From NCBI GenBank assembly GCA_035578175.1, contig JAQMRL010000016.1, positions 3,411,501 to 3,475,500 of the forward strand: a stretch of 64,000 bases of DNA, written 5' to 3'. Positions 41,001 to 53,000 of the stretch are shown piece by piece. Source of the DNA: Catonia carolina (taxonomy: Eukaryota; Arthropoda; Insecta; Hemiptera; Achilidae). Made by a program: the position numbers and the translations under genes. Every line of letters begins with the position of its first letter. Position 1 is the stretch's first letter. A model generated the notes under the pieces. It was not told the origin of the DNA, ran no database searches, and worked only from the letters and a program-made list of their open reading frames with translations.

Positions 41001-44000
41001 TACTAGAGAGACTGATAATGAAAACGCCAATGACAGCAATAGTAAAGAAGGCGATTCATTCGTAATTACAGTAAATCAAACATTTCTAGTCATGTAATTA
41101 AGCTATAGGCAATACAGGTCATATTTATTTCTTATAAGGTTTATGAAGAAAACATTTTCTCAGAATAAACCACAGCTTACAAAATGTATGTAGAAACTGC
41201 AAGGTAGTGAAATGTACGAGTAGTGTCTCACTGTTGAGGTTGGCAGCAATGCAAATATTTCACTTCCATTCCTCATAGCCTATACATATGCAAAAGCCAA
41301 TTTCGTGACTTCAGTATCTAAAGCTAGTGTGCCAGTCACTACACCACAGAAGCAGCCAAAAATGAAATCAAATTAATTACAATGAAATAAAATCAATTAA
41401 AAGAAAATATATATATATGTAAAGAAAAATATATTTTTCTTATAGTAAATTGTACCGCGTTGGCATAAACATTCACAAGAATATAAACAAATAAACAGCT
41501 GACGGATTTTTTTGATTGTAACAATGGGATAAAAATAAAATATAAAAAATAAGCATAAAAAGTGATTAACAGTGAACAATTAAAGAAACAACTGAAATTA
41601 ATAACATTTAATGTCGTTTCTCTTAATAGGAGAAACTCAATTGTGTTTTTAATAGATTTAATACTTCAAATTTAAATAAGGTAATATCATTTAATATCAT
41701 TATAATTAAATTATTTTCAATTGTGTTTTTGATTGCCATTGTCATTGCAATTAATTTGTAAATATCATTATATATATATCAATTTTTTTTGTTGAGTCAT
41801 GACTTGAATTGACAAGGCAATGCATTGCCAGTGAAAAAAATTTTATAGTGTTTGTGAGTTAACTGATGATGGATCCAGGGATCTGAAAAGGCCTTATTAA
41901 CGGTAAGATCATTCTTGCTAATTTTGTGTGTTTACTGGTGGTTTAATATTATCTAATATATATATATATATATATATAAATAAAAAAACACAAAAAATTG
42001 ACTATAAATATTAACATAACTATTTACACATGTTACACATGCAACCACTAACTATATACTGTCTCAACAATTAAAAATCTTCTATAAAATTAACCATGCC
42101 ACGTGACATTATTAGCAAATTGAAAGAAATCATCAAAGAAATGCATGTAAAAATTACAAAACAAAAAGAAATAAACAAAAAATAGAAAGCATTAGTATAG
42201 GCGCGTTGACCTATTAATTTCATTTATTTTTTACCATGCTTTCTTATTCGACGGACGTACGTTTGCGTTCTTGTTCTTGTAAAGACGACTCTGAAGAGAC
42301 TGTGACGGGTCTTTATTTGTTTTTATTATAAACCTAACGTAATAGATAACAACAAAAATTACTATATTATAATGCTACAAAACATAATTATATACCGTGG
42401 ACAATTTGAACTGGCACAACTCTCTTGCTCTACGTGTACACACAGTTCCGCATAAAGTATATTAATTCATAACCTTTTCTTTCAACAAGTTCTACAAATT
42501 TTAAAGTACGTAAAAATGCCTACAACCTTATATCAATGGATAAACTTACAAATAATTATTTCATTTTATAAAATACGTATTTAATTTGTCTCGGTAAAAA
42601 TTTAAGGGGGGTAGTCAACTCAAGGCGATTTTTTTAAATTTAAATTATTTTTCACCTATTTGATGTTTAAAATTTTCTGAATCATTAGCATGTGTTTACT
42701 GTGTCTGTACGTTGACAAAAAGTAATACGAATGTCCGTTTAATATAAAGCTCACTAGCAAGGCGAGTGAAATTATTCCTTTAACTTTTAAGTTTTCTGGA
42801 AATGTGTTTTTGCATGATTATACATTCTTGGGAATTAAATATATTGGGTTTGTATTGGAGATATTTGGATGAATTGTTTTTACAAATGTTCATAATTTTG
42901 TGCTCTATTATCTGTTGAATGGTTATAACAAAAAACTTTATGGGGACTTTGTTATAAAATAATTTGTGAATACATAAAATAAATGTTTTTGAAAATATGG
43001 TTTTTCTTCAATTAATTTCTTGTAACAAAAAATAAATACAAGAGCATACAACAAGTAATAGACATCAATTTTCTGTATTTTTTAGTATAAGAATCATGTT
43101 GATGTCTTTCTTGGTTCCTGAGATATTCGATTCCCCATAAAAGCCCGCTTTTCCACCCCCAACACCTTGTATTAGGGGCTGTAATTAATTTTTTGGTCTG
43201 GTCAAGTGGTAGATCATTACTAGTAAATTACTCTTTCATTAAAAATATATAATGATAAATTATAGCCTAAAGTTTTGATTTTCATTTTCTGGGTTAACTA
43301 CCCCCTTAAATCATAAATTACAAGAACTGAACTGCAAAAATTCACTAATTTATACTCTACAGATGCACACAATTAACTAAACAAATTGGTCTGAATATAT
43401 TATAATGAACAAAGCATCATATATGAAAACAAAATATTAGTTCACATCATTATGTCGTACAGATTATTATTAATAACAACAGTGAAAACAAAGCGTAGTG
43501 CCCCTGCGTACGTCGCATATTACAGTAGCGATTGTATACTTTTGTGACAGTACCGTCGTTGTATGGCGAGGGGCGAAGAGTGGAGTAGATAAACACCGAA
43601 GCGGCTTATGCCAATTCAAATTGTCCAAGGTATACAAGAGTCATCTGGAAATTAGTACCCATTCAGAATAAAAAGCATTACTACAGTAAAACGCCGGTTA
43701 ATCGGATCACATTTCAATCGTACTATATACTAGTGACGGGGAAATATAGCTATTTTTTTTGATTATGTGTAACTGAAAACAGCCTGCTTGACGACAAGAT
43801 TCTGAAATCTGTTATTAACACGTTCAGCGCCATGGAACGCATACGTGGCGCCAAGCAGTATCTCATCTGGTGCGCCGAGAGCGCCACGTGTGCGTCCCAC
43901 ACAGTATTATTTTTCTGGCGTTCTTACATCATCGGTGTTTCAGTTGTGCTCTTTATATTTTAGTGGCGTGTTAATTGAACTATAGTACATTTGTTTTAGG

Positions 44001-47000
44001 AAGACGCTTGTAAGGGGAGGGCGAGTAGGTAGAGTAGGGATAGTTTCAAAGGGGCAAGTGTTGTCTCCTACTCACATAATGATCCTTCCCTCTCTTTCTA
44101 CCTGTATCTACTGTTACAACTACGAGGTGCTTCCCCCACCACTAAACAGAACAGCTCTGAGCACACAGCGTTGGAGGGAAAGCTTCTAGCTAGAACAAAT
44201 GACCTGTACAGTAAACATGTATCGGTTCGTTGTTTCATTTTATTTTGTTTTAATAAGTGTTTATAATGTTTATGATGACTATAACCAATCATTATAACAC
44301 CATCAATGTTATTTTCTATCTAACTTACTCCTTATTTTTGTTAACAGAAAATATTTATAGTATAGTACTACTCATTAAAATCAACATAGCTCTTAATTTT
44401 TCTAATAAACACAAAACAAATAAAACATTCTTTGTTTATTAGTCAAACCCCTTCTACCACTATACTAGGGTAAAATTTTGATAGAACCAGCGGATTTTGT
44501 GCAGTAAAATGTTTACAATTTATGAATTACATCCGATGCCGTTCCTGCATACTGCTGTCAAAACAATAATTGTTTTTACAGGAAAATGTTTCACAAGATG
44601 TCATCGTAAGGTAATAAATCCTCTTTGTCGGTTTTACCAAGGATCTTTCGTTACCCAACTTACAGTTTTGTCGAATACTAGACTAATAATACAAAACATA
44701 TTTTTGATTAATACGTAAACAATAAAACAGTAACGAAACTGAAAATGCATGCGCGCTGGTTGTGTATAAATACAAAAAACAAAGCGGACGCCACATGTGC
44801 GTCCAGCGACCCCTCAGTCGGATAATTTAATCGCAGGGCCACTGGCGCCACGTATGCGTCTTTATTTTTTGTAAAATTGCACAATAAAAAAAGTTTCGTA
44901 AACACTATCGGAGCGCCACCTACCGGATACAATATTGTGAACTTTAAGCTAACCAAAACACGATCGAAGTGCCGCCTGCAGGATACAATGCGAACTTTAA
45001 GCTAACCTAAAATCAACTAAAATTTATATAATAGATTAATTAATTTAAAAAACTTATTGTATCGGGTCAAACTGTGAATCTATAGCATTCTCGAATCAAC
45101 TTAATCTCACACAAAAAATTTTATAAGAATCGGCCCGGGCGTTTAGGAGGAGTTCAATGACTAACACGCGGACAGAAGAAATATAAAATATAAATTTATA
45201 TATTAATAGCGAGCAGCTTTTTTTTCAACACGATTTTAACCACCTGAAACTTCACCGATTTTCGCCGAAGTGGGCTCCAATGAATCGTCCGTTCGAGTAG
45301 ATTTGCAGAAAACTATCCAAAATCAAATATTTCAATTTATGACCGTAAAATAGGAGGTCTAAAATAGATTGGAGAGGGGGCAAGTTCAATGAACTAAAGT
45401 ATAGGCCTCTCTCTTTCTCTATCTATCCCTCCGACATCTCGCACAGCTATTTCAGTTTGGAGAGGGGGCAAGTTCAACGAACTAAAGTATAGGCCTACCA
45501 ACGCATTGGCAGGGTCACAGTCAGATCGCTTTGGAATTTCCAACGTAGTATTGTAAATTTGTATACAGTTCGATCTGCTATATTTTGGTTTTGTTTTTAT
45601 GTGGAATTAAATAATGAGATTTTAAAAAAAATTGGAGCAGTTATGACTGCTGTCAATCCGTATGCTCAAAGCTATAAGAAACTGGGTGACATGGTAAAAA
45701 TATGAAGAGGCAATTGCACGAACTGAAAATCGCCTGCCACTATACAATTTTTTTATGAAGTTCCATCATGAGCCGAATGAGGACAGTAGAAAATTCAATG
45801 AACCAGTAGTACAATAAAACAAAAAAAGTTGTTTACAGAGAAGTTCTATAAAAACAAATTTACACTTTAGTGCGGGTTTTCCCGCACAGGTTCACCTGGT
45901 AATAGATATAACTAATAACAAACACAAAAAAAAAAAGAAAATGGTAAGTTCTGTAAAAATAATGTGAAGATAATTTAAAGAACTGGAAACTGTAAAATGC
46001 TTACCTCCCACTACCGTATTGAGTATCACTGTAAGACTTTACTGGGTGACGTACTTCAGGTTCTTCTTCTTCTTTCCAATCTGTTTAGAAAAAAAACAAA
46101 AACAAAAAACGTTAACTATTTCATCTTGTTACGGAAATTTCAATTATATTCTTTTTAGCCATTCCACCTTTGCCCATAACAGACAGGTAGAGTGTCAAAT
46201 TATTTACACTCAATCTGTTCGTTGCAGGGCTAAAATAAATAGTTCTGTTTCTTATCACATGGTCAGCCAATGAAATGACTGAATCATTTAAGAACAGAAG
46301 AGGTAAAGGTGTACTGTGACACTAATCACAGTTATCTCCTCTGAAAGTAATGATTTTCATTATACAGCCAGACCCTGTGATGAATGAAGTGAAGGTGTCA
46401 TTTGCAGAGTGGAAAATATGTGCTTTTCAGAGGGCTCTGCATGCTTATAAGCTTACTTTTCCATTCAGTGAGTTGTGGCAATGGTAAACCACCTCACTCC
46501 TCGTTTTACTTAGTAAAACCTCTACTCGTTCAAACCAGCCTACAGGCTGATGACCTAAACAACAACAGCCATTCCACCACCGTTGAAACTGCTACAATAG
46601 AAGAATCTGACAGAAAATTACAAAGAAGGATATTTACACTGAACAACATTTTTGCGGGCATTACAATTTCACAATATCTCCTCAAAAGAACTAAGTACTG
46701 GCCTTTCTAGAACAATTATTGAAGGGGTCACAAGAAGACAGTGCTACTAACCCAAATCAAAATAATTTTACGCAACGTCATTTTCAAAGTTTACTGAAAT
46801 CTACAAATTATTTTTTTCTAATTTTTGTTATTTTCAGTTAATCTAGGTTCTTAACATCGTAATTATAGTATTCCATTTAAAACGCGCTGAATATTTTATT
46901 TTTACAAAATGTTTAAGAAAAATCATGGTGGAAATTTTGCGGGTTAGCACTTTCTTCCATCGACCCCTTCAATTCATGATTAGGTAAAAAATAGAATAAG

Positions 47001-50000
47001 TGGCAACATTTTAGAGCTGGTATGACTTAAAATAACCAGGACATCACATGTCTTTCGCAAACGAGAAGGATGCAACGAATTAACTAAATATATTAATTTC
47101 ACGAGATGACATGTCTCATGGGTGGCGGTGGTTTTTAAAAAGGCTTACCTTTGACTTATGGCAAAAACCATTAGTGATTTCTGTATCTACTCTTTAAGAC
47201 AAATCAAATGACACTATTTTCATTTCCTAATTCATACTTATATTTTTTGACAACTGGTTGCAAGCCACTTCTAGGCAAAACCGGAACTTAAAACCCTATG
47301 ATTTCTGTAACTACTCTTTAACAGGAATCGAATGACACTTTTTACTTTCTCTTCCCTATATGAATATATAGGAAGGAAAGTATTGTTTTCATGTCAATTT
47401 TTTGAAATAGAGTTTTCATCGGATCTATAAGTTTTCAGACCCCCTGAACCCACACAAACATGTTTTTAGCGATTGGTCTGTGTGTGTGTGTGTGTGAACA
47501 GAATATCTCAAGATTGGAACATCGTACGAACTTGAAACTTAAGTTAGGCTAGTGGACTCGTCATGAACATTTTCAACAAAATCGGTCAACGGGAAGTAGC
47601 AGTTTATATGTTGTCATTTTTCACTTTTTTTGCAAGTTTCTCAAAAACGGCACGTACAATTTTTTTTAAAAATCGCGTCATTTACCAAATTTTTTATGCA
47701 CTACAAGATAGGATAGGCACAATGTCTGCAGAAATTCTTGGTGAGGCTATTTTCTCTAAAAAATTGTTTTTATAACATACTAACTTTAATATGCATTTTA
47801 GGGCAAAAATGTTTCTGGTAAAAGTTGTATAGAATTTAAAATCCTATATCTTTTATTTCAATTTTTTATATTTTTATTTTTTATACATTTCTTTGTATAA
47901 CGCTTAGTTTAGCTGTAATTAGCAATTTTCTGTTATTTCTCACGAAATTGTGTAAAAAAATTGGTATTTTTTTAAAGATTTCAGCCTTATTATGCATTTT
48001 ACAACAAAAAAGTATTATCAAATTTATAGGAAATTAAAAATTCTACTACTTTTATTGAGAGAATTTTTCTCTACAGAGCCTAGTTTAGCGTGAAAGTGAT
48101 TTTCCGTATTTCTAAGCTAAACTGAGGTTGATTTTCACTTTACGTCTTTCACTCATAATAAAATAACATTATGTTTTTGAGGAAACGCTCACACAACTTT
48201 CTCTTGCCAATGCAAATAATTACCAATAAACTTAACATTAGTAATAAACAAAAAACTGACCTCAATAAACTTAACCTAATTTTAATCACGAGTAAAAGAT
48301 GCAAAAAGAAATCGACCTCAGTTTGGCTTAAAATAACAGGAAAATCACTCTTTCACACTAAACTCGGCTCTGTAGAGAAAAATGCTCAAAATAAAAATTG
48401 TAGATCTTTCAATTCCTATAAATATTAACACATACACTTTTGTCGTAAAATGCATACTAAGGGCGAAATTTAAAAAAAAATGTCGATTTTTCACACGTTT
48501 TCGCGAGAAAAAAAACAGAAAATTGCTAATTACCGCTAAATTAAGCGTTATAGAAAATAATGTTTGATTAAAAGTTATAAAATTTTAAATTCTCTACATT
48601 TTTAATTATATAAATTTTTGCGCTAAAATGCATATTAAAGCCGCAATCTTAAAGAACCAATTTTTTAATGTGAAAACAGCCTCACCAAGAACTTCAGCAA
48701 ACATGGCGCCTACCTTATCTTGTAGAGCTTAAAAAATTTAGTAAACCAGGCGATTTAAAAAAAATCGTATGACCAGTTTTTGAGAACATCGCAAAAAAGT
48801 GAAAAATGACACAAATAAACTACAATTTCCGGTTGACCAATTTTGATAAAAATGTTCGTGTCGGGTCCGGTAGTGGTATGTAACTTAAGTTTCAAGTTCG
48901 TACAATGTTCCGTTCTTGAGACATTCTGTATACACACACACACAGACTAATCGCTTAAAACATGTTTGTGTTGGTTCAGGGGGTCTGAAAACGTGTAGAT
49001 CCGGTGAAAACTAGATTTCTAAAAATCGACATGAAAACAATACTTTTCTTCCTATATATTATTCATATATGCAAGAGAACGTAAAAATAAAAACTTTTTC
49101 TGTTTAAAGTAATTTTTTAAAAGCCCCTAATGTTTTTAGTTTTCATTTATTCATTTACCGCAGCTGTTCCTTGGAAAGCATCAGTGGGAGAAATGACACA
49201 GCGGGCATCCCCACCTTTACAAATCAACTACTGTGAAGAATTCTATGTGCAAGGGCAAGCATCAGGTCTAAACGTTTCTATTATACATGCATCTACAGTT
49301 GAGCCGTTGTTAGTTTGCTCCTACTGTCAACAAACAAAAGCCACCTACTACAGGGTGCACGCTTGAGTCTGCCACTTTACGGATGTTGTATTCCTATTAA
49401 GTTAACTATTTTTTTAAAATTATAAGTACTTAAAGTACTAAAAACATCAGTTAGGATTATAATGTAGGCTTAACAATTTCATTTAGAAAAATACTTTTAA
49501 AAGTATTTTGTATTTAAATACTTTTGAAAGTATTTTGTTGTTACTTTTTAATCAGGGTGTACTCATTTTTATATAATGCGCATGGTCAGTGACGTCATTA
49601 TTTGTTTACATTCGGAGCAAACTAAGAGAGGCTGGACTATACATATGATGGAAAACAATCTAAACGGGAACAAACTGCCGGTTCTGATTTCTTGCAAACA
49701 AATGATTTTTCATACAATGAACATATAGTCCAGCCTCTCTTAGTTTGCTCCTAATGTAAACAAACAATGACATCACTGAGCATGCGCATTGTATCAAAAT
49801 GTGTACACGCTGATTAAAAAGTAACAACAAAATACTTTCAAAAGTATTCAAATACAAAATACTTTTAAAAGTATTTTTATAAATGAAATTGTTACGCCTA
49901 CATCATATCATGACTGATGTTTTTAGTACTTTAAGTACTTATAATTTAAAAAATAGTTAACTTAATAGGAATACGACATCCGTAAAGTCGCAGACTCTAG

Positions 50001-53000
50001 CGTGCACCCTGTAGTAGGTGGCTTTTGTTTGTTGACAGTAGGAGCAAACTAACAATGGCTCAAATGTACATATGATGGAAAACAATCTAAACCGGAACAA
50101 ACTGCCGGTTCTGATTTCTTGCAAACACATGTTTTTTCATACAATGAACATAGAATACTTACCATCATCACCGCCGGTGTTAGCAGCCACAGGAGGAGGC
50201 GGTGAATGGTAAGCCGGTTGACTGACCGGAGGCGGTGCCTGTATCTGAGCCGGTTTTAAATACGTGGCGACGCTCATGTTGTTGTCGTCCAACAGGTTCA
50301 CAATCAGCATCTGATTTTTCATCACTTCCAACACTTGCATCGTCAACGTCTTCTCGTTGATTATGTGGAACAATGTATCGGCCAGCTCCTGGTTCGGCTG
50401 GCTCATTTCGAATCCGGCGAGACAACATTCCAGCGCTTGAGTACGCACTTTAGTCACTAGATCGGAACTAATACGCTGCAACGATGTCAATGACACCTAT
50501 CGACATAAAAATATTAAATAAGAAATACAAATCCAGCTCATTCCTATTCAAACACAACCCGTTTTGCTCATTTAACGTTTAATTAACTAAAAAAAACCCA
50601 TCACAAACTATCACAGTAAAAATTAACTCACTATCATACAATCTTCAAAAGGAAAGGGTGTTCCAGAACGCTTGAGAAGGACCGAGATTTAAAAGGTGTT
50701 AATGTAAATGAACGGCCCGTGGTGTAGTGGTCATCGCAACTGGCTACTATGCCGGGGTCCCGGGTTCGATTCCCAGTCAGGTATATTGTCTAAAGTAAAA
50801 CTCATTTTCAAAAACAATGGTGCAACTTGCACAAGCAACCAATATTATCGGAAGAAAGACTTGTGATTACTTTGAAATACGTTTTTTGAACATTTTCACT
50901 ACCAATATTATATATTATAATAAAACATTGTTTGATCTATGTGCTCTTGCCCAACAAGGAGGTCTACAAGGAAATAGAGCCGATCACTGACACAATGCGG
51001 AAAAAACGGATGTCTTAGTACGGACACCTTTTGCGGATGCCTGACACCAGAATCCTGAAGTAGATTATCTCCAAACTTAAAAATTATAAAGCACCGCCAA
51101 AATGGATTTCGGAAACACAGAAAGATATGGAACTACTAAACATCACAGAAGAGGATCTAATTCTGCAGACCGACAAAATTAAATCCCTTAAATCCCCACA
51201 CGCCAGGTTCAATGAGGAAACGAGACATAGAAGACCCGGAATAGTCGTTTCAGACGAGATTCGCCGACAAAGATCGGAGCGAACGAAAGCCTACTGGGCG
51301 AAAAGGAAACTCACAAGACCAAGAGTTATTAGAGAACGTTTCTGAAAACTTTTTCTGTTTTGATTAAAGTGGTCCATTGATGGCCGTAAAAGCAAAAAGA
51401 AAAAAAAACATTGTTTGGCCAGTAATAATCTTTTAAATTATTTATATAAACCTATGTTATAATTAATTAACAAGGCGTTATTATTTATGAATACATATTA
51501 TATAATGCCAAGTACACTTAGCAACCTGCTAGGGAAGCAGCAGGCAGGTTTATGCAAAAAAAAAACCAATGAGCTGATACGCGCAGATGACCAGTGTGCA
51601 GCTTTCTCCACCAGCGTTTATGGTGAGACATCCGATTAAAATAATATGTAATGGCCTATTCCTACTAGCAGGCTCCCACTTGTAAGCGACCTGTGACCAG
51701 TGTTCACCGTGCGCTTACCCTTACAGATAAGTGTCACAATATTATGGGTATGTATACAATTCTGCCCATAACAGACCGATGGAGAGTCAAATTATTTACT
51801 CTCAATCTGTTCGTTGCAGGGCTAAAATAAATAGTTCTGTTTCTCATCACATGTTCACCCAATGAAATGACTGAATCATTTAAGGGGGGACATACCCTGA
51901 AAAATTGTAAAAAAAAAGTAAAAAAAAAATTTTATTTGCTTTTTTGATTCACTGATATTTTCTGAATATACCAAAATATTTACTTTTTACAAAAAGGTAT
52001 TTTAAAATAATATAAACAAATTTTTCGTATCATGTTTCACGCTGTTTTTTGTGTAAAAACATCAAATTCAAGTTAAAATAACTTGAAAACGGAGAGTCGG
52101 AAATTGATAATTTTTTCACAGATTTGAACTACGTTTCATTCTCTATTATTCGAATACACACCGATATAGTGAACCACAAGTAGTGTGTTGTTTCACGTTT
52201 AGTAGTTCCATACGACTAATGTAAGTAAGAACAAATACATAAATACTAAAAATTATTCTATTTTTGCGTTTCCCGCAACTGTTTTCTCACGTGTTTCAGA
52301 ATCTTTGTTAAATCATATTTTAGGTTCTACACCACCTAGAGATAATTTTTTTAAAAAAATGATGGGATTTTTATGCTCTATGCAATGTGGTATGGAAAAT
52401 ACAAAATATTCATTCGTACAATTTTAAAACTGTTTGAAAGTTACTACAGGGTGGATTTACCGCATTTTTTACAAATAACTGTCTAAAAATTTAACTAGGT
52501 AAAATAATTGAAAATGAATACCACAATTCATTGACAAAAAAAAATCCCATTAATTTGAGCCTACTTGCATGCAAATACAGTAAATGATACTCAAAAAATT
52601 ACTTAACAAAAAAATGGCGTTTCTTCATCCCCAACCTTAAGTATAAGGGTTGTTGAGAAAATATTCAACTCATTTTATGAACAGAGATAAGTAATGACTT
52701 GAAGAACAAATCTGCAAATGCACAATCATGTAACATTACAGGGGGGGGAAAAATTTTTTTCAAGGGTATGTCCCCTCTTAAGAACAGAAGAGGTAGAGGT
52801 GTAAAAGACACTAATCACAGCTATCTCCTCTGAAAGTAACGAATTTCATTATACAGCCGGACCCTGTGGTGAATGAAGTGAAGGTGTCATTTGCAGAGTG
52901 GAAAATATGTGCTTTTCAGAGGGCCCGGCATGCTGATAAGCATACTTTTCCGTTCATTGAGTGTAGTCAATGGTAAACCACCTCACTCCTCATTTTACTT

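Larger units (their letters stand above)
37232..41307 (+). mobile_element. R7 DNA element, copy 3, split by the RTE LINE
   Basis: R7 left part 37232-37413 and right part 40738-41307, with the inverted ends CACGAGTTTGCCC and (opposite strand) CACGAAATTGGC. The LINE at 37414-40737 sits inside. Removing it and one target copy restores R7 continuity. Confidence 0.75.
43640..46004. other. Intron 5, partial TTAA element and repeats
   Basis: A pogo-like end (CAGTAAAACGCCGGTTAATC) starts at 43685 with no partner. At 43819 a TTAA-preceded end CACGTTCAGCGCCATGGAAC begins. An inner motif of it, GCATACGTGGCGCCA, recurs inverted at 44843-44870, but the right terminus is missing. 45120-45180 resembles a LINE 3' tail. 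Nothing coding is recognised. Confidence 0.45.

Noticed and set aside
49150..49208. Possible extra Tudor exon on the minus strand (GDARCVISPTDAFQGTAA with donor GTAAATG)
   Set aside because: Entered in phase 1 it would leave in phase 0, which breaks the frame into exon 5, whereas exon 4 joins exon 5 directly in frame.
50714..50780. tRNA gene
   Set aside because: A and B boxes are good, but the acceptor arms do not pair and related copies (2948, 62836) are diverged; it is a tRNA-derived SINE.
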